Positions 20,963-31,558 of a stretch of 64,000 nt of DNA are shown piece by piece. This DNA is from Pezicula radicicola. Taxonomy: Eukaryota > Ascomycota > Leotiomycetes > Helotiales > Dermateaceae. Numbering within the stretch: the stretch's first letter is position 1; each line of letters begins with the position of its first letter. The notes beneath the pieces are model-generated. The model ran no database searches. It saw only the letters and a program-made list of their open reading frames with translations, and was not told where the DNA came from. The stretch spans positions 933,997 through 997,996 of the forward strand of contig PDUO01000005.1 of NCBI GenBank assembly GCA_003008705.1. Direction: 5' to 3'. The translations under genes and the position numbers were made by a program.

Positions 20963-22745
20963 TTTGTTTGTTTGTCGGTTTTGCTGGGTGGTTAGGGGGT
21001 TGGCGAATAGTTAGGTGTATAGGTGTATCTTTGGTAGGTCTCTAGGAGGTAGGAGGGATGTTATTCCTTTGTTGCAATGGTTCGGTCTTTAGAGATGGTG
21101 ATGGTACCTCGTAAGATGGCTGCAGCGCCTTGCCCGTTTCTTATCAGAGCGTAGGTGAGATTGATAAGACCTTCTGCTTTTACTGTTTTATTATTGGAGG
21201 AGTTCTCTCCTCCGATCTTGAGTTCCGATGTTGAAATTGAAAGATGGGATGCGTTTTGTTTTGTGGTGTGTGATTGGTTCGTGTTTCTGGAGAGGGGAGG
21301 AAAGTCAGCTGATTTTTTGGGGGATTGGGGAGGTGAAGGGTGGGTTGATGGGCATTTTTTGTATAGTGGTTTGGAATGAGATGGATTGGTATTAGGGGAG
21401 GGAGAAGAGGTGGGTTTTTTGTGTGAGATAGGTAGGGTTTGGAAGGATGGATTTTTTCTGTGGTTGTTCTTAGGTACCTAAGTAAATATCTAAGGTACTT
21501 TAGTGTTAGTGAAAAGTACATGCGTATTTATATAACTTGTCTCTTCTCTTTTCAAGCAAATTATTCGCTCTTGAATTTAACTCGCTCATAGTGCGGTGTT
21601 GTTGTATTTGAAACTAGGTTTTGTATCCTAGGTAAGTAGGTAAAGAGGGGGAGACTAGGAAAGATTTGTTAAAGGCAGGGAAAGGATTTTAAAGTACTTA
21701 ATATATTGTGCCTTAGTATATTACTGTACACGTTTATTCCAGGGTATTTATACAGAAATCTACCTTGAAGTATGTTTTGAAACCCAAGTCTAAGCCAACT
21801 TCTTATAGAAACTATAAATTGTGTCCTAAAATGCAGTCCCTGCTACACAACTAACTGTAGAATACACCCTAGAGCGTAAGATTAGTTACGTAGGAGGATA
21901 AGAGAAGATCTTTCACTTAAGTACCTTTCTCTTATTGATTTATGTAACACACTTGATTACAAAATTTTAGTTTAAAGCTTGTTGAAACGAGGTTCAATTA
22001 TTCTAAATCTAGACCTGAGGGACCACGTAAGGTAATTTAAAAAATAGAAGGTATCCTTTTGCTTGTGAAGAATGTGATTATTAAGGGCGTAGTGTTTTGT
22101 TAGAGAATATATAATGCTGGAATGGAATACATGTTTTTTTCAGGGTGTTTAATATGTTCTGGGATGGTGATATTCATTCTGACTTGAAATTGAAAGCGCT
22201 TGCTTAACTATTTGATAAGATTGTTCTCTAATTTATTTCTGTAGAATTTGTGCGTAACTTTAGATAGACTTACAAGAGAAATTTTGACTGCTAATGGTAT
22301 TTGGAAGGATGAGCTGAAATCCTATAATAATATTCACCTCTGGCCTATCTTATTAAACTAAAGTCTATTACTTAGATTTACTTCTAGAAGTGTCCGTGTT
22401 GAATGACTTCAAAATTAATAGTAACTAAATTCTCTGTATGCGTCTTCTATGACTTCGACTTTTAGTAGTTCTGTCAAGTCCTTAATGACGTTAGCAAAGG
22501 GTTGTTTCTATATAGTATCACTTGTTCGAGTTGAAGAGCCGTCATTTAAGCAAGTAGGACATGTAAGAATAGTTCTCTACGTACATCTGTCAAAACTATA
22601 GTACCCCTCCGGCGTATCTACCTCACCTTGCTCTTAGCTCAAGCTAAAACCACTTCCACTAAGCTAAAGTTTTCCCACAGAGGTTATTTTTCAACATATG
22701 ATTTAATATTGTGAATTCCACTTCAACAAACACAACAAACATCAA
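20963..22745. other. Intergenic region, AT-rich
   Basis: About 1.8 kb between the oxygenase gene and the tRNA. It is increasingly AT-rich after 21,500, with no coding signal or clear terminal repeats. Confidence 0.5.
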
Positions 22746-22817
22746 GCCCGATTAGCACAGTGGTAATGCGTATCACTTGTAATGATAAGATCGCTCGTTC
22801 GATTCGGGCATTGGGCA
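22746..22817 (+). tRNA. tRNA-Thr (anticodon TGT)
   Basis: The cloverleaf can be drawn fully. The 7-bp acceptor stem pairs GCCCGAT with ATTGGGC, including one G-T pair. The short D stem is GCA/TGC around a loop containing GGTAA. The anticodon stem TATCA/TGATA closes the loop CTTGTAA, with anticodon TGT at 22778-22780. The T arm GCTCG-TTCGATT-CGGGC and discriminator A follow. No intron is present. T-runs from about 22827 on can serve as the RNA polymerase III terminator. Confidence 0.93.
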
Positions 22818-24479
22818 ACAGAATCTCTTTTTTTGAATCTTTTTTTTGTTATGTTTTTCTACTGTGTGAATCTGTTATATTTTTATTAATTTTACTAAAA
22901 TCCTTGCTCTTGTTTTTCTTTTTTTTGGTGCAGCTTTTTTTGCTGGAGTTATGTCGTTTAATATATATTCGCTTCGTTGGTAGTACCCCTTTTTTCGCTT
23001 GTAACAAGTATCCACTCACTCATTCATTCAGTGAACTGTAAACGCAAAAATATGTTTTAATTCAGAAGTTTGAACCTTATTCAAAGGCATTGCTATCACA
23101 GACCCTTGTATGAAGCGGGGCCTATGGCTGAGGATTACAGTCAGAAAGTCAAGTCGATAACATACACTTTTTGCTAGAATCAACTCCGAGCCCCATGTGG
23201 AAAATACCGCAGGAAGGTTTTTCGAGCGCCTAATTATAAAATTTGTAAAGGGGTAAACGTGAAGCTAATATTGTATTTAAATTTCAACTCAAGTGGTTGT
23301 TACTTCAGGGACCACTTTATACTTCAGGTTAGTTATGATCACATTCCTGTACCGAATTTCATCTCACTTTACGGCTCCCAGAGTCCCAAGGCTTCAAAAG
23401 ATTTATGCAGAAGTAGGCTTGTTCACTGAAAAGAAGTAATAGTCCTCTCCGGCGTCTAAAGGTTATGAAAAATATACAGAGGAAAAAGAAGAAAAATACT
23501 CTACTAGCTTACTGCCATTCGAGCGGTTCTTCGCTTAAAATTAGCTTAAGCGAGTCGAAGCCCACTTAAACACCCAACCTAGGAAGAAAACATTATCAAA
23601 GTTCCAAAGATTCCTGAAAAGTAAAGAGAATAGTTATACCTAAAATAGCAAAACAATCGCACCTATCCCCTCCCGATAGGGAGAACAACTCAAGATAGGG
23701 GACCCAAACCAGAGGTTTTCAGCTACTTTAGATATGCATGACCCGTTTTGGCGGAGTGTTAAAGCATTGGGCATACTGTAGATTCATGTTGTAATGTTTG
23801 TTTTGCTTATTTCAATATAAGTATAACCTTCGGGGTTGAATTCTGAAAGTAAACCCACGTTTCACTTAGGTAGCATTAGGCTCTCTTGGTTTCACTTTCA
23901 ACTCAATTACCAACGTATTGTTTAGTATGAAAACTTTTAGCTCATTTTTCCACAGGTAGCAAAAAAATTGTAGTATTATTCAGTTCGGCATAGATCCTAG
24001 TCAATCATAGAGAGTGTCTATTCTGAAGTACAGCTCTAGTCCGGCTCAAGCCTGGATATTCGATTGCATGCCAATTTGCCGCTTTCTTGCCTAAGATACC
24101 TTACCCTAAAATGAATTACTTTGTCCTTATATGACAATTCCACAATTCTACAATAGCGCGCTTGCCTTGCCCTTTGTTCAGTACCCTTACCAGTTCCGGG
24201 ATTTCTCCCAAAACAAACACGGTTCTGAGAGTTTCTTTGTTGTATCCAAATACGGCAGGCCACCAAGTTCCACTAAGGATGAAAGAATTATGATTTCTTT
24301 GAGAGAATAATCAGATACGTCTCAAAAATGTATATAACAATAAACGCGTGCGCAAAGACTCGAAAGTGTTTCCGTCCTTGAACCAAGAATACTTTTTCTT
24401 ATAGAGCTTCAAGCTTTAAAATATCGACAAAAGCTATAGTACGCATCTCTTTATCTTATATAAAAATATCAATACAACC
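22818..24479. other. Intergenic region
   Basis: About 1.7 kb after the tRNA, starting with several T-runs. Open frames here lack supporting splice sites or motifs. Short GC-rich hairpins occur near 23665-23700. No gene or mobile element identified. Confidence 0.5.
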
Positions 24480-25191
24480 ATGGCTAAAAATAAAGGAAGA
24501 GCTGCACACCATTGTCCAGGTGCAAGTGGACGTGTTGGTAACGCCCAAGGGGTGACTCAATGCCGACAGCTTCGAACACATTGTGCAGCACATCAATGGT
24601 ATTGTTGAAATATCAAGCATGCTGGAGAATCATGCCAGGCTAACATTTATTTTGAACGAATAGGTATTGCGAAAAACATGACAATGCTTACATGAAAGGG
24701 AGGAACAGGACATGCAAAGCATGCGATGCCGAAAAAGCAAGGGCGGAGAAGACGCTGAGGTATGCTACCGACTTCGTCTATAATCTTTGCATATTATTTT
24801 GCTTCATTTACTAACTTTAAAATTAAGATCCGACACCAAGAGGGATGATGAAGATGACCAAAAAGGAGGTGCCAAGGGAAAGAAAGGAAAGAATACTACT
24901 ACTAAAACAACTGCAAATGCCGGTGTTAAGAAGAACGTAGGTAACAATAAAGGTGGTAATACGGGTAAGCAGACTGGCAAAACAGGAGGGACCAAGAACA
25001 ACACTGCTAGCTTCAACCGTGCTTTGGATATTATAACGACAGCGGACAAGTTTCGAGAACTTTTGCAACTCCACTGCAGAATCAACAACATCGAGTTTGA
25101 CTTTCTGGATCAGCTTACAGAGGATACAGTGAGATATAAAAGTCAGGGTGGCAGCTATACACAAGCTGCTGTAAATTTGATGGTTGTGTAA
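24480..25191 (+). CDS. Small Cys/His-rich protein, putative zinc-binding, unknown
   Basis: Three exons (24480-24598, 24664-24759, 24828-25191) join in phase to give 192 residues. The first 60 residues carry an evenly built set of possible metal ligands: C12, C28, C35, H38, C42, H45, C57 and C60 (C-x15-C-x6-C-x2-H-x3-C-x2-H-x11-C-x2-C). Eight ligands would suit two zinc ions. The set is spread over exons 1 and 2, so it appears only after splicing. A lysine/glycine/asparagine-rich linker follows (residues ~80-130). The C-terminal ~60 residues look like a folded helical domain (FNRALDIITTADKFRELLQL). I do not recognise the family. RNA or DNA binding is plausible from the basic linker but unproven. 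It sits alone in AT-rich DNA. Confidence 0.65.
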
Positions 25192-26036
25192 TCAGTGGAA
25201 GGGGAAGTTCTGAGAAGGCTTGGGGTCTTTTTGCATTTTTCATAGAGTAGACAAGTATTTTAATGTATATAGTATTTAAACAGCTATTTTTACCATTTGT
25301 ATAACTAAATTTAAATTTGTAATGAAAATGTATAAGGGGTATATTTTATATACCTAAAGACTCACTTTCTTTTATGTTACGTTTTATAGCCATTATATTC
25401 GTTGTTATTTTCATACTAGGAGATGAGAAGAAAGCCTCTAGGCCAATTAGTATCTATAAATGCACTTTAGATGGTTAATGCTGAAGTGGAAATATAAACA
25501 TCTTAACAATTTAGAAGCACTAATCTGGTTTCCTCTGTAAATAATTGTCAAATATAATGGTTACAAGGAGAAATATATAGTTTAGGCATAGGTGTTGTAT
25601 TTGGTGTAGGAACAAGAGTACCGAAATGTGCCTGTTTGTAGGAGACGATCACATAACTATTCCTAGAGAGCACACCTTAATGTTCAACAACATTCGGTTG
25701 TATTTTTATTAAATTTCCTAGACTTTATTAGATTCGCTGGGATTAATGAGGTTGGTTATAGAAACACTGGTTGAATTCACACGTTAGATGGAATGACTAG
25801 CTGGCAGACTGATTTAACGCCGAAGCTACTAGCTACATCAGTCGGAAGTAAGAATCTGACCGAAAAATGTTAAGTTCAAGACAGTTTAATACAGAAATGC
25901 TAATACCAAGGCCCCCTTCTTTTACGTTAAGTTTTTCAGGATAATAAAAATAATACATAATTGCCATATCCTATAAGGATTAAGACTCTACGTAGGAAAA
26001 TAACTGATACAACTCTGTCGCTTAATTAAGCGATAT
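25192..26036. other. Intergenic region, AT-rich
   Basis: About 850 bp between two convergent genes. AT-rich, without coding signal or repeats that I could pair. Confidence 0.5.
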
Positions 26037-29000
26037 TTACCCACGACCAGCACGTCTACCACGATTACCTCGGCCACCAGTATAACCTCTGGTCCGATGG
26101 CCTATGCTAGTAGGTCGACCACCACCACCAGCACCGCGACCAGTACCCCTACCACGATTATCTTGACCACCAGTGTAACCTCTGGTCTGGTTGCCTCCGC
26201 GAGTGAATCCATCACCGCCACGACCCTGTAAAGGAGTGAGCCCTTCTCGACTACTCCTACTCTGGGTATATAGATCAGAGTTTGCTGAATGAAGTTGGGA
26301 TCCATAGCTTTGTTGGCCTTGCAAATTTGCGGGAGTTTGTGGTTGGATTTGCGGTTCAGTTTCCGAGTTTGATAGAATTTGCAAAGTGGATGCGTCCACC
26401 AATTTTATGGAGTGACTAGAAGTTCTGTCTTCTGCAATATTTTTGAAATGTGGTATTACATCATCAATATATATGGCCTCTGATTCAATTTCACGAAGAG
26501 TCGAACTGCTATTCAGTAGCTCGTTTGGAATAATAGCGATATTTGAGTTCCGACGACGATTCGTATTGCTATACCTATATATGCGTCTTCTCACCTCTTC
26601 GTATTCCAAATCTCTAACATTTAATAGAGTCTTACATCCGTCAAGGCCTAGAACTAGTCAGGGGCGTATTCATTCAAATGATGAAAAGGTTATACTGCTT
26701 ACTATTTTTGCTAGATACTAAAGTATCTAGAGTTGTTTTGATCTTATTTTCGCAGACAGACTTAAGTTGCATAAACAGTATATCCATTCTACTGGATACT
26801 TCCAACATGGATTTCCTCTCTTCCGTTTCTGGGGGAGGATACTTCCAAATTCCCTCTTGAAGCCTCTCAATGCCCCTTTGTAAGTTGTGTAAACGTTGGT
26901 TTGGATTTAGCAGGATGCCACAATGACTGAGAATGAGTATTGCGTAAGCCCTGAAAATTATGCTGCTATTATCTGTCTTTAGGAATTCATTGCAAATATC
27001 GAAGCATTCTTTTTGCTTAGAATAGTCCGAGGACTGTGCTGCATCTGCTGCGTGTTCTAAAAGCTGTTTATGTTCCCAGTCAAGAGCATTGGAGTTGTCT
27101 GGTAATTTGATCTGTACTGCTTTAGTGAACTCCAACCCTTCAAGTCCCTTCTTGACTATATTTACTGTGCCCTGTACATAATCAAAAGTGGCTGTATTTT
27201 CCGGTTGTTCAAGGTTGTCCTTGATGTCCGAAATCCCTTGGGAAAAAACGTCACTCATCTCCTGGAAAGCATTTCGTGTCTCCTGCGAGTTGGGACGGAT
27301 TCGCGGAGGAAGCGCGTCGAACATTTGAGTAAGTATCTTGGCTAGTTCCCTTAACATTAAAATAAGAATTTCAAGCTGTTTGCTTTCATCGCTGCCAGAA
27401 CCTTGTTCGAGTTCTGTCATCTGTTTACTAAACAGCCCAAGTTTCTCTGTATTTCTTTCTTCCAAAGCGCAATAGATTATTGTTCTTATAGTTTCCGGGT
27501 CACATTTCTTGAGATTACTGGTTGTCACCCAGCCGAATTGGATGTCTCCCCTCACCCTTACTGATTTTAAGTTATCCTGTACGACACATGTATTCACCTC
27601 TTCCAGATTCCCACTCCAATAATTCCTATCAAACATTTTTTCGTAGAAGCTTACTGGGATAGGATACATAGACTCATATTCTGAGAGTTCAGGTTCAGCA
27701 AGTATAGGAAGTCTTTGATATTCAGGCCCATGCAAAGGTAAATGTGAAGTTGTTGGGAATGAGCTCATAAAGTTGCAAAAGTGAGGACGACCATTCAATT
27801 GTTCAGCACACAGGATACCCCCAAATATCTTGTTCTTGATTAGTTTTGCTGGTATAGTCTGCTAGAAGTTATAAGGGACTTGACTTACAAAATTCTCGGC
27901 TGACCATCCGAGTTCTGCGACTTGCTCGTCGTCGAAATAAGGCTCTTTAATAGTACCAGAACCATATCTCTTTAACATAATAACCTGCTGTGCCCTATAT
28001 GCAGCATGCTATATTCAAATTAGCAAGCACCGACATCTTAGAAAGACTTACTAACCACGACCTCATGAAATATTATTACCGCACAAGCGAATTGTGTCGA
28101 AAGACGCTCAGCATTCGTTAAATCATCCTTAAGTAATGGTTTGAAATCTTCAATAGAAAAATAAGTCCAGACATCCGTGGAGTCAGGAACTCGGCCAAAT
28201 GTTACGCCATGGAGTCCTCCTCCCACCAATTCTTCCCCAGTTTGCGGATTTATATTAGGGGCCATAAACCCAAGATGAAGACGGTTATTTAGAAATCCAT
28301 TTAGGAACTTACTCGCGTCATATTCTCCTCCAGCTACCACTCTTTGAGTTTTGAATTGGTAAAGAGTTTTTCGGTATTCCTTGGTCCGTGACTTCAAGTC
28401 TTTTGAATCAAGCCTAGCATCCGGTATATCATAAGTCACTGTATTTAAGCCGTACCACTACACATTCTTTAGCTTTGAACAACAATCTGGTTCATAACCT
28501 ACCCAGTCACTCTCCGCCAGCTTGTTTAATAGTAATGTTGTAAGTCGTAAAACACTTTCCAAATGAGGCTTAATGAGGGGGTTACTATAAATCCACTAAG
28601 ACTCGAGTCAATATTGGTCCTGACAAGCCTCAGGCGCAGTCTATATACAACACCAAAGACCCAGCAGAAGCACTGATACTTACATAACCAGAATGGCCCT
28701 CAACCGAATACAATTCCCTATTGAAGACTGGATCAACTGTTACTTCCCATCGAGGCTCTTGGAGACAAGTCATTATCGGATTATCCAGTTCATGTTCAGG
28801 TATATTTGCATCCCTCAAACAACCGGCCTCCTCAAGCTCAGCTGAAGTAAAACCGTACAGTCTCTCTTTCTGAAAGTTCATCTGTTGCTCGAAAGTTTTC
28901 TTCGCCTTATCCGTCTTACCGGACGGCGCTCTAGTAGGACTATATCCTGACCGGTACGTTGGAAGGGAGTACTTTGCACGTGTCTCGTCTGTAGGCACCC

Positions 29001-29133
29001 TATAGAGTCTTGCGTATTCTGTGGGTTTCTGCATCTCAGATGTATTATGTATTTCGAAATTCAATAATTGTTTAAAAATGTCAGGATTCTTGGAGACTCC
29101 TTTTTTTTTCTGGAAGGGAAGCACCATTCTCAT
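26037..29133 (-). CDS. Large HExxH metallopeptidase-like protein with C-terminal RGG tail
   Basis: Six exons (29133-28684, 28595-28503, 28457-28056, 28008-27889, 27828-26703, 26647-26037) give 933 residues, every junction in phase. The zinc motif HEVVH (residues 312-316) is split by an intron exactly before its second His, which hides it in unspliced sequence. Downstream EPYFDDEQVAELGWSAENF (~337-355) offers a third acidic ligand, as in gluzincins, and FGG(I)LC follows. An alpha-helical region fills residues ~400-720. The C-terminal ~75 residues are RGG/RG-rich (GRGGDGFTRGG, NRGRGTGRGAGGGG, GGRGNRGRR), a feature of RNA-binding or condensate-forming proteins. An apparent amber codon between exons 2 and 3 disappears if a 45-nt GTAGGT...TAG intron is spliced. 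I know of similar orphan HExxH proteins in fungi but cannot name a family. Activity is inferred. More 5' exons are possible. Confidence 0.7.
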
Positions 29134-30079
29134 TCATGGTCATCTAGTAGTTAAAAGTCTTTGTTCTGAGCTTTTCTCTTTGATAAGAGGAACACTCGCT
29201 CCTTGCGGCGATAAAGTCTTGCAAATGACATATTTGACATTCTTTGTCTTCGAACTTCCTAAAGCGGACCATCGTATTGCAACTCGATAAGGTATAGTAC
29301 TCCCTTACACAGTCCTTTTTTCATTTATAACTATGTATATGGAAAAGTGATGTTATGTGATTTACCCCTTTCCCGCAAATAGACCTATTTAATAACCATT
29401 TGACAATGTATTTATACAAGAGAGTAACTACATCTAAATTACTCTACTTAATCTGTACTCCCGCCCTTCCTTATCTAGGCACTTTTCCACGTAATTAAGG
29501 GTATTGGTGATCTAAATCTTTCGCAGCAGACAAATTTATCAAGAATGCGAGGATAATTATAGAAATTAACAATTAAAAGTAAGACATGTCAGTGAATTTT
29601 TGTATTACTCTACGAGAAAGAAGAATGCCGAAACAGCCCTGTTTATAGTAAGAGACTGCTGTCCATACTTTACCTCACTGTTTCACAGAAGGCCAATTTT
29701 GTATTAAAAACCATTGATATAACCCTGCGAAGTACTATCTAATGCAGGACATTAAACATAAAAAGCCACTGGGAACCATTGTACTTTAAGCAAGTCAAGC
29801 ATTACTATAGCGTATATACAGTGATAAAACAACCCGATTTCTAAAACAAGCAAAGTATATTAGGCCTTGACAGGGTATCAGAAGGCACTGCCATATCCCC
29901 GATCCGATCTGTGACTCGAAGAAATATACAAGAAACCTCCATCATCACCACACTCTCCAAACCTACGAACTTGATATAATCAAGCAAGTAATTATACCAC
30001 CTTCATCCGCCCATAGCACCACACATCCCTCAACCTCCCTCCCTCTCTCAAACTCCCAAACACACAACACGGCAACCCC
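29134..30079. other. Intergenic region, AT-rich
   Basis: About 950 bp upstream of the HExxH gene and downstream of the small secreted protein gene. The stretch near 30000-30070 is C/A-rich. No gene found. Confidence 0.5.
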
Positions 30080-30565
30080 CTAATCACAAGTAATATCATT
30101 CAAACCCCCAAGCAAAACCATTCTAAAACTACCAGACCCCTCACCCCCAAGAGAAACAGGACCACAAGCCGTACTCTCAGCATCAACAATATAATCCGCG
30201 GCCGGAACCTCACAAAGCATATCGGTAAAGAGTTCGAGTTCCCAAGTTCCGTATACGATTTCTGGTTGGATGCTGAAGAAGGTTGAGGATAAGGGGTTGC
30301 AGATCCCGCTGCATCCTACTTGGCCGATTGCTGCTTGAGTGTGGTTGGCTGTTTGGCTGCAGTCGGTTGTTGGGAAGGAAGAGATGGTCCATGGGTTTGT
30401 TCCGTTGCCTCTGCGGTGCCTGGGGGTTGGGTTGTTAGATTTTTGTGTTTCGGTGATGGGAGAAGAAGGAGCTTACATGGATGATGAAGGATGAGGAGCG
30501 GCTGCTGCTTGGGTTGCGTGTCCTAGGACTGCTGTGGTGAAGATCGTAGCGATGTTGAAAAGCAT
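30080..30565 (-). CDS. Small secreted cysteine-rich protein
   Basis: Two exons, 30565-30477 and 30419-30080, join in phase (donor GTAAGC, acceptor CCCAG) to give 142 residues. The N terminus MLFNIATIFTTAVLGHATQA is a clear signal peptide, with cleavage likely after an Ala near residue 20-23. The mature part has six cysteines (in DCS, GCSG, ICNP, LCEV, ACGP and the C-terminal TCD), enough for three disulfides, and no predicted helix of membrane length. The first exon is so short that it is easily overlooked. Size, secretion signal and even Cys number fit the broad class of small secreted cysteine-rich proteins, some of which act as effectors or cell-wall proteins. I recognise no named family. 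Confidence 0.75.
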
Positions 30566-31558
30566 ATTGATGGATCGAAGATTACGAATATGGTATACAA
30601 AGTATAGTAATAGATAGGGTATATATAAAGGTAAAAAGACTGCGTGACTGGAGGACGCTGATATATCTGAGAAAGAGTGACTAGTTTGGTGTTGAAGGAA
30701 AGTTATGATAGTTGGTATGTGAGATTTTTGTTTCGTTTTGAGGAGAGGGGTATCGTCTAATATAAAGCGGCCAAGATTGACTTCCAGGTATTCTTTATTC
30801 GTCGGCTAGCCGTACCGTAGTACTGTACTCTACCTCAGACCATAGATCGCCAGGGGAATTTGATATTAGGCAGACCGGCTTCCACCTGTTATAGTCCATG
30901 ATTGACTTGCATTTATGCCAAGGAAAACAATGTATCCACAAGTGACGTCGAAAAGCTCGAAAGAAATGAAGAAGCTAACTTAGCTAAGCGAGCTTGTGGA
31001 GTGAAGCTTATAATAACGTCCTGCATAGGCTAACCAGCTTCGATCCCCTTCTGTGCACGCAGATTCCATGCCCGTACAAAGTTCCTTTCGTGATCACTAT
31101 ATGTTTTTGACAAAATTTCAATGCTATACAAGGACTTAAATACTCAGTGCTCAAAATCTCCAAATTCTCACTGAGCCGGATCTTCAATCCTCGCTTAAAC
31201 ACCGCGTCCCTTTCCCTGCAGATCTTATCGGTAGTTGGTCATGAAACAGATCTACAAAGTGCTACTGGCTAGAGAAAGATAAGATTTGCGAGAAATTACC
31301 CTTAATCAATTCAGTTGTACCACTCGAGTACCACAAAAACAGACAGCACAGCCGCGTTGTTTGCTACTCCACAGTCCACATTCGGACCTATCTGGTAGAT
31401 TGGATGAACCGGATTTTTGCGGAGATAATGGAACATAGGGTAAAAACATGACCGGTCTCATAGACTTGTACTCGTAAGCAACGCCGCAAGACTGCCGTAC
31501 AACGCCGGTATGATGAAGTCGACTTGCCAAACCGCAGAGTCCTGATATTGATCATGAT
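30566..31558. other. Intergenic region
   Basis: About 1 kb: the upstream region of the small secreted protein and the 3' flank of the HET gene. Minus-strand open frames here lack introns, start context or motifs. Confidence 0.5.

Noticed and set aside
22760..23041. A 93-codon frame overlapping the tRNA
   Set aside because: It starts inside the tRNA-Thr gene and runs into T-rich terminator sequence; Phe/Leu-rich translation reflects the T-runs.
28458..28460. Amber stop in the HExxH gene as evidence of a pseudogene
   Set aside because: A phase-correct 45-nt intron removes it, and all other junctions of the gene are intact.
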